Shown here: positions 8,871-16,764 of the stretch, in pieces | Layout: the number at the start of each line of letters is the position of its first letter | Position numbering within the stretch: position 1 is the stretch's first letter | NCBI GenBank assembly: GCA_031553705.1 | Contig: JAVBLD010000023.1 | Span: forward strand, 1-33,043 | Direction of reading: 5' to 3' | DNA from: JAVBLD01 sp031553705 | GTDB taxonomy: Bacteria; Bacteroidota; Bacteroidia; Bacteroidales; Marinifilaceae | Length of the DNA: 33,043 bases | The notes under the pieces: generated by a model | What the model was told of the DNA's origin: nothing | The model's input: the letters and a program-made list of their open reading frames with translations, nothing else | Databases searched by the model: none | Translations under genes and position numbers: made by a program

Positions 8871-10421
8871 TTATCTTTTTTTCATTATTTCGATAAACGG
8901 ATTCATATAGTGAGCCTCTTTCTCGCATACTCCGTCCAATCCTTTTCCACCTGTTTTTGATCGTTTTACGTCTCCGAATATCCCTTTCTCAAGAGCTGTA
9001 AACAGCCCTTCTGATTGCAGTTTCCTGAGTAAATCGATAGCATTGTTCAATACTTCTTTTGCCCTGTTCCGGATGATACCGCCCTCTTTGAATTCCACTT
9101 CATCCCCTATTGATTTCAGGTTACTGAAGATATATTTTGCATTTTCGATGGAGAGGTAACGGTCGCTCATAAAAGGGGTATGGATTGCTTCGGTAGGCAT
9201 TCCCAGCAGTTGTATCCCCTGGTGTGTCCATATCCCTGCAATATTGAAAAGAGCATCCTGAAGATGTCCTTTAAAAATATTCCCGGTCATAAATTTTGTC
9301 GGGGGCATATATTTCAGTGGAGCTTTCGGGAATATCTCACGGGTCATTTGTGCTTGCGCCAGTTCGTACAGAAAACCGTTTTCCATATCGGGATCCATTT
9401 CGAAGGCATGTCCCAGCCCCATCTGTTCTTCCGGAATACCTGCCAGAAGAGCCAGTTGCTCGTTGATCAGATCGGAAGCCAGTACCGTATGTGCCTGTTC
9501 GAATGCATCGGCTGTGGTGAGGTAGTTGTCCTCGCCGGTATTAATAATTACTCCTGCAAACCCATTGATGATCCGGGAAAAATATTGGTCGACCAATGTA
9601 CGTTGCATATTGATATCGCGGAAGAGTATACCGTAAAGGGCGTCGTTCAGCATCACATCCAGTCCTTCGAAAGCACCCATGACGGCGATTTCCGGCATAC
9701 AGAGTCCCGAACAGTAATTGCACAGCCGGATATAGCGTCCCAACTCTTCCCCGATCTCATCGAGGGCGGTACGCATAATACGGAAATTTTCCTGTGTGGC
9801 GTAGGTGCCGCCAAAGCCTTCGGTCGTAGCTCCATACGGAACGTAATCCAGGAGGCTTTGTCCGGTGGTCCGGATTACGGCGATAATATCGGCACCCTGC
9901 TGTGCTGCCGCTTGTGCCTGTATCACATCTTCGTAGATGTTCCCAGTCGCAACGATTACATAAATATAGGGTTTCCGGCCCTCTCCGAGACGGGAGATCG
10001 CCTCTTCGCGGCGACGACGGCGCATCTTTATCTTTTCGACCGATGCGGCGACAACCGGTTGCAATGCTTTCTCGATCTCCTCTTTCGGAACGATCGGCAA
10101 ACGGGCGAGATCAAGTGTTCCTGCAGCTATCTGCCCGGCCAATTGCTGAGGTGTTTCCTTCGTAGATACCATAGCATTACCCACATAGAACAGTACGCCT
10201 TGACCGAGCGCTCCTTTTGCTTTCAGATCGTCTACAACGATATTGGGGAGAGGTACCTGGTTGGTATCTACTCCGTCGATTCCCATTAACCGGCAGAGTG
10301 TACGTTCTACGGCAACTGTGGTATAATGATTTACGAATTGCTGTACATCGACGGCAATATCTTTTGAAATGGCCTTTGCCTGTTTGACTTTCTTAAAATC
10401 AATCCCTAATTTGCTGTTCAT
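8871..10421 (-). CDS. kamD: Lysine 5,6-aminomutase alpha subunit
   Basis: A 516-residue catalytic subunit with the TIM-barrel fold of this enzyme family. Recognisable segments include the N-terminal KLGIDFKKVKQAKAISKDI, RRRRREEAISRLGEGRKPY (about 133-151) and VRTTGQSLLDYVPYGATTEG-like sequence (about 183-202) that helps hold PLP and cobalamin. It pairs with KamE to convert L-beta-lysine to 3,5-diaminohexanoate. The gene starts 70 bp after the MutS-like ATPase gene. The full length matches the known alpha subunits, so no truncation is seen. A long open frame on the opposite strand (9180-10289) is a coding shadow. Confidence 0.96.
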   Translation of the reverse strand: MNSKLGIDFKKVKQAKAISKDIAVDVQQFVNHYTTVAVERTLCRLMGIDGVDTNQVPLPNIVVDDLKAKGALGQGVLFYVGNAMVSTKETPQQLAGQIAAGTLDLARLPIVPKEEIEKALQPVVAASVEKIKMRRRRREEAISRLGEGRKPYIYVIVATGNIYEDVIQAQAAAQQGADIIAVIRTTGQSLLDYVPYGATTEGFGGTYATQENFRIMRTALDEIGEELGRYIRLCNYCSGLCMPEIAVMGAFEGLDVMLNDALYGILFRDINMQRTLVDQYFSRIINGFAGVIINTGEDNYLTTADAFEQAHTVLASDLINEQLALLAGIPEEQMGLGHAFEMDPDMENGFLYELAQAQMTREIFPKAPLKYMPPTKFMTGNIFKGHLQDALFNIAGIWTHQGIQLLGMPTEAIHTPFMSDRYLSIENAKYIFSNLKSIGDEVEFKEGGIIRNRAKEVLNNAIDLLRKLQSEGLFTALEKGIFGDVKRSKTGGKGLDGVCEKEAHYMNPFIEIMKKR

Positions 10422-10491
10422 ATATTGACTTTATAAATTTTATCTTCCCGGTTGAAAGTGTGATGAATGACTAAACGTTTTTAATCTCTTT

Positions 10492-11907
10492 TTATTCTTT
10501 GTCTGCTTCAAAGTTCAACATTTTTCTGGAATTTTCCAGCCATTCCCTATCGGCGCCTAACAGTTTTGCTACACGTAACGCTTCCCTGGGAACCAAAGCT
10601 CCTCCTGTTTCTTCCGTCAAACTGTAATCCATGTAATTTCCTATATTTTGCGACGTGATTAAAGCGGAGTCATCCGTGGTTGTAAAGCCTTTTACACGCA
10701 TCCTCCGTCCGTTTCCCCCGATGCCGCTGTAATGGGTAGTGATTACCGCCCTGGCTTTCAGTTTACGTAATAATGCAATAAGTCCTGATACGATTGCGGT
10801 GCCCTCTATCGGATTGGTCGTTTGCGCCGGCTCGTCTATTACGGCCAGCAGGGAGTGGCCTTCCCTTAATAAGCGGATAATCTCCTGGATATTCGAGATC
10901 TCTGTTGCAAAACTCGAAAGTCCCCGCTTTATTCCGTTCTCCTGTGTAAGGCAGAGCGCTACCCGGTCGACCGGAGCGATCGAAGCTTCACGGGCCGGTA
11001 TTGCGAATCCGAATTGAAACAGGAATTGGGCTAACGCCGTCATATTCAGCAATACGCTCTTTCCTCCCATATTCGATCCCGTGATCAATACAGGTTCCGG
11101 AGAGAACGAGAAATCGACCGGTTGAAAAGACTTGCTTTCCTTTTCGAGGCGTTGTGCCACCTCAGGGTGGAATAATCCTTTATATGTTGTTTCGGCTTCC
11201 GTTCCGGCGATTGACGGGATACAAAGCCCTCTTTTTATCATCTGTTTTGCCTTGGCGTAAAGCAGATCTATGCGGGCAATCTCATATAATGCCGAGGCAG
11301 CATCTGCGGCAAAGAGGGATGCCTTCCTTGAGAGTTCGGTACGGACCTGCATTTCTTCCCCGGCAATCTGTTCGAACAGCCTCTGGCGTTCTTGTTCCGT
11401 CTGTTCGGTGTTTGGAATCGCCTTTAAACACTTTCTCAGGTCGGCCAGATATCCGGAATATGCATTGTAAACATAGAATGAAGCTATTTTGAGTCCTTCG
11501 GGATCGAGCATCTGCACCAGCAGGGAAAGATCGGGGAGGGGTGATACGGTGATCCCGCATGCGGGCAATACAGGGCGTATCTCTTCGATGAGCAATGCGA
11601 ACGATTTGATTTCGAACCACTCTACGTCGTCCAATATGGCACCTTCCTGCAGCCGTTTTACCGTTCCCCTGATATCACGGACCTTTTCCAATTTTATCTC
11701 GAGCAGTTGCCTTGAAAAAGAAGTATTATCCGACAAAAGCGCTTTCCGGTATTCCGCCAGAAGATTAAACTCTTTTTCAATTACAGTAGGTTCTTTTATC
11801 CATGATGTCTCCATCAGCACCCTTCTGCCGGGGCCTGATAAAAGCTCCAGGTCGTCGGCCATGAACCGCAGCGCACCGAATTTATCCACAATACTTTTTA
11901 ATTGCAT
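10492..11907 (-). CDS. MutS-like ATPase in the lysine aminomutase cluster
   Basis: A 471-residue protein whose C-terminal half is a MutS-type ABC ATPase: Walker A GSNMGGKS (277-284), signature-like SSFATEISNIQEI (331-343), Walker B LLAVIDEP (Asp358-Glu359) followed by AQTTNP, and a switch His392 in TTHYSG. The N-terminal half is helical and matches MutS core and clamp regions. The mismatch-recognition domain is absent, so DNA repair is unlikely. Its start overlaps the preceding P-loop gene by 10 bp, which implies translational coupling. Similar ATPases sit next to B12-dependent lysine or ornithine aminomutase genes in other anaerobes and have been proposed as reactivation factors. That role is inferred here. 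In some lysine clusters such genes may be called kamB or kamC; I have not assigned a symbol. Confidence 0.85.
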   Translation of the reverse strand: MQLKSIVDKFGALRFMADDLELLSGPGRRVLMETSWIKEPTVIEKEFNLLAEYRKALLSDNTSFSRQLLEIKLEKVRDIRGTVKRLQEGAILDDVEWFEIKSFALLIEEIRPVLPACGITVSPLPDLSLLVQMLDPEGLKIASFYVYNAYSGYLADLRKCLKAIPNTEQTEQERQRLFEQIAGEEMQVRTELSRKASLFAADAASALYEIARIDLLYAKAKQMIKRGLCIPSIAGTEAETTYKGLFHPEVAQRLEKESKSFQPVDFSFSPEPVLITGSNMGGKSVLLNMTALAQFLFQFGFAIPAREASIAPVDRVALCLTQENGIKRGLSSFATEISNIQEIIRLLREGHSLLAVIDEPAQTTNPIEGTAIVSGLIALLRKLKARAVITTHYSGIGGNGRRMRVKGFTTTDDSALITSQNIGNYMDYSLTEETGGALVPREALRVAKLLGADREWLENSRKMLNFEADKE

Positions 11908-12923
11908 AGTGATGCCTCCTTTTTGATGTCATAAACAGGAATACCGAGAGCGGCTTCCATTGCCTGCGAAAGTTTTTCGGAATGTAACGTATATCCCTGC
12001 GGTGAAACCGGATTAATACATACGGCGATCAGTTTTGTTTTTTGCAGTACACTGATTCTCCCGCCTTGTTTTGTGTAAGCATAGAATAGTTCCGGTGTGA
12101 TAAAAATCCGGGTGAAATCCGGTACGATGATTTCGGCTTTATCCGCCTGTCCGTTTTGTACTATAAATTGTAAAAAACGGTTATTCAGTGCTCCGGACAG
12201 GAAAAAACGAGTGCCATGTGTGAACAGGTCACCTTCCATTTTGTCCAAGGCAAAGGCCGAAGGGAGGTTCAGATCACGCAGTTGCCCCTTGTTGTCAATG
12301 GCCCATATCCCTTGACGAAGCTGTGACATTTGTATGGAAACCGGGGAGACGGCCGGTTCCAAAGCAATCAAATCGTATAGAAAACGCGTGTGGCGGACCA
12401 GGGTCGGAATATGCGCTGAATAAGCCGCTCCGGTGGCCAAAATTATCGCCTGGCTCAATGCCGGAGAGGCCAGGCTTTTACGGGATAATGCCCCGTCTAT
12501 CAGGCATAGTTCGGCGCCATATTTTGATTGCAACTCTTCCGTCCATTGCCGGAGAGAGGAGCTGGTGGAGGGTCCGGACAGAAGTACCGTACCGCTACTC
12601 AGCGCCTTGGCTGTGACCACTTTCCCCAGAGCGGTGCACTCCCGGCTTACGTCGATCACCTCCGAAATAAGATGCCGTTCCCGGTAGTGCTTTTCGCTAG
12701 TGGAAAACAGCATCCCTTCATAGAGTGTGATTTCCGGTTTGGCTGTCAGGCTCACCTGATCCACCCGCTCGCCATCCAACCCGATGGAGGTTACCGCAAT
12801 GCGCTTATGCTCTCGGCACAACTTTCCCAAAATGTAGTTTAAACACTCCGTTTTGCCGGTGTTTTTTTCTACCCCTATAATCGAGACCGTCCTGTATTTC
12901 AATACTTCCGGGATAAAAGGCAT
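11898..12923 (-). CDS. P-loop protein of the lysine aminomutase cluster, function unknown
   Basis: A 341-residue protein with an N-terminal nucleotide-binding loop, IIGVEKNTGKT (15-25). The loop has the NTGKT core but no glycine at the usual first Walker A position. The fold looks like the SIMIBI/MobB or dethiobiotin-synthetase group, with acidic stretches SIGLDGERVD and LCLIDGALSRKS as possible magnesium-binding segments. The C-terminal third, with VPDFTRIFITPELFYAYTKQGG, is not recognised. It lies between kamA (54 bp upstream) and the MutS-like ATPase (10-bp overlap), so a joint role in aminomutase assembly or cofactor reactivation is plausible. No enzymatic activity is claimed. Confidence 0.8.
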   Translation of the reverse strand: MPFIPEVLKYRTVSIIGVEKNTGKTECLNYILGKLCREHKRIAVTSIGLDGERVDQVSLTAKPEITLYEGMLFSTSEKHYRERHLISEVIDVSRECTALGKVVTAKALSSGTVLLSGPSTSSSLRQWTEELQSKYGAELCLIDGALSRKSLASPALSQAIILATGAAYSAHIPTLVRHTRFLYDLIALEPAVSPVSIQMSQLRQGIWAIDNKGQLRDLNLPSAFALDKMEGDLFTHGTRFFLSGALNNRFLQFIVQNGQADKAEIIVPDFTRIFITPELFYAYTKQGGRISVLQKTKLIAVCINPVSPQGYTLHSEKLSQAMEAALGIPVYDIKKEASLCN

Positions 12924-12977
12924 TTTTTAGTTATGAATTATGAGTTATGAATTTTCTGCTACTGCCGTTTGTCACTA

Positions 12978-14219
12978 TCATCCATGCCGGTGCTTGCGAA
13001 TCAAGTACTTCGGTTCCAGTGACATTTGTTGTCCTTCCAGTAGCGAAGCTACTCCGTCTACTTTACGGTTTTTTTCGCATTCGGGACAATTGCATACATT
13101 GTCGTAATTGCTCGGCTCTGTATAGGTGGTGATCACTCCTTCAAAGTTGCGTACCACCACTTTGCCCGGAGATTGGGAAATGAGGTAGGTAGGCATCACC
13201 GGCGTTTTACCTCCTCCTCCGGGAGCATCCACCACAAAGGTGGGTACGGCGTATCCCGAAGTATGGCCGCGCAGGTTTTCAATGATTTCGATTCCTTTCG
13301 ATACGGGTGTGCGGAAATGTTCCAGTCCCATAGAGAGGTCGCATTGATATATATAATACGGGCGTACACGTATCTTTACTAATTCGTGCATCAATTTTTT
13401 CATTACATGCACACAGTCATTGACACCCCTTAACAACACAGACTGATTACCCAGAGGGATACCTGCGTCGGCAAGCTTTGCACATGCTGCGGCAGCTTCG
13501 GGAGTCACTTCGTTGGGATGGTTGAAATGGGTATTGAGCCAGATCGGATGATATTTCCGGAGCATGTCTACCAGATCGTCGGTGATCCGCTGCGGGCATA
13601 CTACCGGCGTGCGGGTGCCTATACGGATAATCTCCACATGGGGTATCGCACGTAGACGTTGAATGATCGATTCCAACCGGGCGTCGCTTACCATAAGCGC
13701 ATCCCCGCCTGAAAGCAGAACGTCACGCACTTCAGGCGTGCGTGCAATATAATCGATCGCCTTTTGTATCCTGTCCGATGTTGATTCGCAGTCATTCTGT
13801 CCGGCAAACCTGCGGCGGGTGCAGTGGCGGCAATACATAGCGCACATATCGGTGATCAGGAACAGTACCCGGTCGGGATAACGATGTGTAAGGCCCGGTA
13901 CCGGGGCATCCTCATCCTCATGCAACGGGTCGAGCAGATCCGCTGTCGACATGTGAGTCTCCGCCCCGGTAGGTATTGCTTGTTTACGGATAGGACCGTT
14001 CGGGATTGCCGGATCGATCAGGCTTAGGTAATAGGGCGTAATGGCCATACGAAGAGAGACCAGCGATTTTTTAATTCCCTCCTCTTCTTCCGCCGTGAGT
14101 TTTATCAATCCTTTCAACTGTCCCAAGGTCTCTATCCGGTTTTTTACCTGCCATTTCCAATCGTTCCACTCTTCGTCGGAAGCGTCCGGAAACAACTCTT
14201 TTCTTCTGTTTACTGCCAT
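12978..14219 (-). CDS. kamA: L-lysine 2,3-aminomutase (radical SAM)
   Basis: A 413-residue radical SAM enzyme that converts L-lysine to L-beta-lysine using a 4Fe-4S cluster, SAM and PLP. The cluster cysteines are C126, C130 and C133 in CAMYCRHC. The PLP lysine is Lys338 in DAPGGGGK. Substrate-binding aspartates are Asp294 (YQCD) and Asp331. Zinc cysteines are C269, C376, C378 and C381. Every one is one residue beyond the numbering of the Clostridium subterminale SB4 enzyme, so function is very likely conserved. It follows kdd after a 172-bp structured gap and precedes the P-loop gene. Homologous YjeK/EpmB proteins lack some of the C-terminal zinc region, which is complete here. Confidence 0.97.
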   Translation of the reverse strand: MAVNRRKELFPDASDEEWNDWKWQVKNRIETLGQLKGLIKLTAEEEEGIKKSLVSLRMAITPYYLSLIDPAIPNGPIRKQAIPTGAETHMSTADLLDPLHEDEDAPVPGLTHRYPDRVLFLITDMCAMYCRHCTRRRFAGQNDCESTSDRIQKAIDYIARTPEVRDVLLSGGDALMVSDARLESIIQRLRAIPHVEIIRIGTRTPVVCPQRITDDLVDMLRKYHPIWLNTHFNHPNEVTPEAAAACAKLADAGIPLGNQSVLLRGVNDCVHVMKKLMHELVKIRVRPYYIYQCDLSMGLEHFRTPVSKGIEIIENLRGHTSGYAVPTFVVDAPGGGGKTPVMPTYLISQSPGKVVVRNFEGVITTYTEPSNYDNVCNCPECEKNRKVDGVASLLEGQQMSLEPKYLIRKHRHG

Positions 14220-14240
14220 AATTCGCTTTTGTTTAAATAA

Positions 14241-14341
14241 CAGCAGTCTGATGCAAACAATTGTTTATATGTTTTATCCAACAGACTACTGTTCATTGTA
14301 TCTGTCCCTTTCCTCTCCGAAACATAGAGGAAAGGGATACA
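14241..14341 (-). promoter_or_regulatory. Structured kdd-kamA intergenic RNA (two stem-loops)
   Basis: Within the 172-bp gap between kdd and kamA are two strong dyads. One has arms CCCTTTCCTCT (14306-14316) and its exact complement at 14326-14336, extended after a 4-nt bulge by TGTAT/ATACA at 14297-14301 and 14337-14341. The other has 10-bp arms at 14241-14250 and 14282-14291 with one wobble pair. Its loop contains the perfect palindrome AAACAATTGTTT (14255-14266). No U-tract follows on the minus strand, so simple termination is unlikely. An RNA-stability, processing or regulatory leader element for kamA is inferred. Confidence 0.5.
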
Positions 14342-14391
14342 GGTTTTTGATTATCTTATTTCCTGCCCCTTGCCTTTTATACCTCAAACCG

Positions 14392-15432
14392 TTAAGCGTA
14401 CAGTTCGGTAAATATTTTACGAAGCTTTTCACTTTCGCGCAATAGCTGGAGTGTGATCTCCGCATGGCCACGCGTATAACCGTTGCCTACGATCATGGTT
14501 ACGTCGCTGCCTACTCCTTCGGCACCCAAGGCAGCTTTGGTAAAGCTGGTGGCCATCGAGAAGAAGTAAACGACACCGCTATTTTTTGTACAAAGAATAG
14601 AGGTCATCTCCGTATCCGGAATATTTACATTGTTGATGGTCACATCGCACATTTCTCCTTTGGTCAGTTCTTCGATTTTTTCCAGAACGGGTACCGGTTG
14701 TGTAGCGTCGGCAGAGAATACATAATCGCAAAAGCCGAGTTCCTGCAAACGTCTAGTGCTTTTTTCACTGTGACAAAGGCCAATCACCTTACCTGTCACC
14801 CCGGCACGCTTTTTAGCCTCGTAGCAACATAACATTCCTGATTTTCCTCCTGCCCCGATAATAAGTACCGTGTCGCCCGGTTTTACCAGTTTTGCCGTTT
14901 GGGCCGGTGCACCGGCTACATCCAATGCCGATAAAGCCAGTGTAGCAGGCATATCGTCCGGTATTTTCGCATAGATTCCGCTTTCGAACAGGATTGCTTT
15001 TCCGTCAATATCCACCTGATCGATGTCCGGACGGATCTCTTTGATTTTGTCGATACGCAATGGAGTCAACGACAGCGAAACCAATGTCGCAATTTTATCG
15101 CCTACCTTCAGGTCGGTCTTTCCGATGAGGGCATCACCGATTTTTTCTACCGTTCCTAAAAGCATACCGCCTGATCCGGTCACCGGATTACGATGCTTCC
15201 CCTGTCTGGCTACGATGTCCAGCATGATCTCGGCGATCTTTTTTTTATCCCCTCCGGCCTGTTCTTCAATCTGTGTGAAGCTGGCCGAGTCGATGTTGAG
15301 TGTTTGCACATCAATCAGGATCTCGTTGTCGTAGATCTCATCCATGTTGTTATCGATCTTGTTGGCCGGTTGCGGCAAAACTCCCTTCGGTTCAATCACG
15401 CGATGAATCCCATATTTATTTCCTTTTTTCAT
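14392..15432 (-). CDS. kdd: L-erythro-3,5-diaminohexanoate dehydrogenase
   Basis: A 346-residue NAD-dependent oxidative deaminase that converts 3,5-diaminohexanoate to 5-amino-3-oxohexanoate and ammonia. It begins KYGIHRVIEPKGVLPQPA, a stretch typical of Kdd, and has a Rossmann nucleotide site VLIIGAGGKSG (189-199). The zinc ligands of classical medium-chain dehydrogenases are not obvious, in line with this divergent family. It lies 41 bp downstream of kce, and the two act in sequence. The reaction makes NADH, which links the operon to the Rex regulator encoded nearby. Function is assigned from similarity plus the complete pathway context. Confidence 0.94.
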   Translation of the reverse strand: MKKGNKYGIHRVIEPKGVLPQPANKIDNNMDEIYDNEILIDVQTLNIDSASFTQIEEQAGGDKKKIAEIMLDIVARQGKHRNPVTGSGGMLLGTVEKIGDALIGKTDLKVGDKIATLVSLSLTPLRIDKIKEIRPDIDQVDIDGKAILFESGIYAKIPDDMPATLALSALDVAGAPAQTAKLVKPGDTVLIIGAGGKSGMLCCYEAKKRAGVTGKVIGLCHSEKSTRRLQELGFCDYVFSADATQPVPVLEKIEELTKGEMCDVTINNVNIPDTEMTSILCTKNSGVVYFFSMATSFTKAALGAEGVGSDVTMIVGNGYTRGHAEITLQLLRESEKLRKIFTELYA

Positions 15433-15473
15433 AATATATATATCATTTATTTTTTTATGGTCATATTTATATT

Positions 15474-16298
15474 TTACTTGACAGGCAGGTGGAGTATCTG
15501 ACGCGCTTCGTTTGGTGTTGCGATTTCCCGTCCTAATTCCTTTGCCATACGCACTACTTTGGCTATCAGTTCTCCATTCGATTTCGCCAATACGCCTTTG
15601 GCAAGGAATACATTGTCCTCGAAACCTACCCGCACATGTCCTCCGTCGATGATGGCGGCCATTGCCAATGGAAATTCGTAGCGGCCGATTCCGGCCACAG
15701 TATAAGTAGCGTCCGCAGGAATACTCCCCCTAAGGAATACAAAATCCCGCAGCTCTCCGGAGATTCCTCCGTTAACACCCATCACAAAATCAAAGTGCAT
15801 CGGTGTTTGGATAAATCCTTTTTTGTGAAGGCGGAGCGCCATATCGATCATACTTTTGTCGAACACTTCCAGTTCGGGCTTAATACCGCGTTCGATCATT
15901 CTCTGGCCGAAGTATTTGATCGTGTTCTCCGTATTTTCAAAAATATCATCCCCTCCGAAGTTGAGCGTGCCGCAATCCAGCGTCGCCATTTCGGGTTTCA
16001 GTTCGGTAGGTTGGAGGCGTTCGTCGTTAGTCATCCCTACGGCTCCCCCGGTGGAGGGCTGTATGATCACACCGGGACAAACGGCGTAGATTTCGTCCAT
16101 TACCTCTTTAAAGCGTTTTTTGTCCTGGGTAGGAGTTCCGTCGTCGTAGCGCACATGCAAATGTATGATGCTTGCGCCGGCATCGTAAGCCGATTTGGCT
16201 TCGCGTACACACTCTTCCACTGTGTAAGGAACAGCCGGATTGTGCTCTTTCAGCACTTCGGCGCCACAAATAGCAGCAGTTATGATCAGTTTTTCCAT
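15474..16298 (-). CDS. kce: 3-keto-5-aminohexanoate cleavage enzyme
   Basis: A 274-residue member of the BKACE (DUF849) family that uses acetyl-CoA to cleave 5-amino-3-oxohexanoate to 3-aminobutyryl-CoA and acetoacetate. The zinc histidines His46 and His48 are in IIHLHVRYDDG, matching the numbering of the characterised Cloacamonas enzyme. Glu227 in RVGFEDN is the likely third ligand. The length is normal. It precedes kdd by 41 bp and follows kal by 36 bp. The combination of neighbours makes the lysine substrate far more likely than other BKACE substrates. The opposite-strand open frame over this gene is a shadow. Confidence 0.95.
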   Translation of the reverse strand: MEKLIITAAICGAEVLKEHNPAVPYTVEECVREAKSAYDAGASIIHLHVRYDDGTPTQDKKRFKEVMDEIYAVCPGVIIQPSTGGAVGMTNDERLQPTELKPEMATLDCGTLNFGGDDIFENTENTIKYFGQRMIERGIKPELEVFDKSMIDMALRLHKKGFIQTPMHFDFVMGVNGGISGELRDFVFLRGSIPADATYTVAGIGRYEFPLAMAAIIDGGHVRVGFEDNVFLAKGVLAKSNGELIAKVVRMAKELGREIATPNEARQILHLPVK

Positions 16299-16334
16299 AC
16301 TATTGAGAACAGTTAATGGTTAATGAAAAGTTCG

Positions 16335-16721
16335 TTATTTCTTTCTTTGGCAGTTTTTGGGTACCACACAGGTTCCGCTGGCCCGACATACTACGATCGG
16401 TTCGTCCAGCACATCGCAGGCCGATGCCGAAATGTCAGGACGCGGAACGATCACTTTACGCGCCTCGAAGACCATCTTTCTGGAGGTATTCCCTTCCGAA
16501 ACGATTTCACCTACCGCTTCGATATAGTCCCCTGCGTAAACGGGTGCAATAAATTCAATATTATCATACGCTTTGAAAAGCCCTTCGTCGCCGTCATGCC
16601 GGATCAGCAGTTCTGTAGCCACATCACCGAATAACTGGAGCATTTTGGCCCCGTCGACCAGATTACCGCCGTAATGCGCATCATGCGCGCTCATTCTCAT
16701 TCGAATCATCGATTTATTCAT
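16335..16721 (-). CDS. kal: 3-aminobutyryl-CoA ammonia-lyase
   Basis: A hotdog-fold enzyme of 128 residues that removes ammonia from 3-aminobutyryl-CoA to give crotonyl-CoA. The start MNKSMIRMRMSAHDAHYGG is chosen because the family begins this way. An upstream in-frame ATG at 16754 would add 11 residues that look non-native. The stretch NLVDGAKMLQLFGDVATELL forms the central helix of the hotdog fold. It follows atoD by 43 bp and precedes kce. Its product is the substrate of the Bcd-EtfAB complex encoded at the end of the operon. Confidence 0.93.
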   Translation of the reverse strand: MNKSMIRMRMSAHDAHYGGNLVDGAKMLQLFGDVATELLIRHDGDEGLFKAYDNIEFIAPVYAGDYIEAVGEIVSEGNTSRKMVFEARKVIVPRPDISASACDVLDEPIVVCRASGTCVVPKNCQRKK

Positions 16722-16764
16722 AATATATTCGTTTTGAAATAAAACATAGATCAATTAGTACCTT

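Noticed and set aside
9180..10289. Long open frame on the plus strand opposite kamD
   Set aside because: It lies wholly inside a confidently identified gene in the opposite direction, shows no family motif and has the composition of a codon shadow.
10422..10491. Possible cobalamin riboswitch before kamD
   Set aside because: The gap is only 70 bp and contains no B12-box-like sequence; KamDE needs B12, but no riboswitch is visible.
14220..14391. Possible lysine riboswitch before kamA
   Set aside because: The gap is of similar length to an L-box, but the conserved core of the lysine aptamer is not recognisable. It was kept only as a structured element of unknown function.
15636..16316. 226-codon open frame opposite kce
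   Set aside because: kce has its zinc histidines and correct length; the opposite frame shows no recognisable domain.
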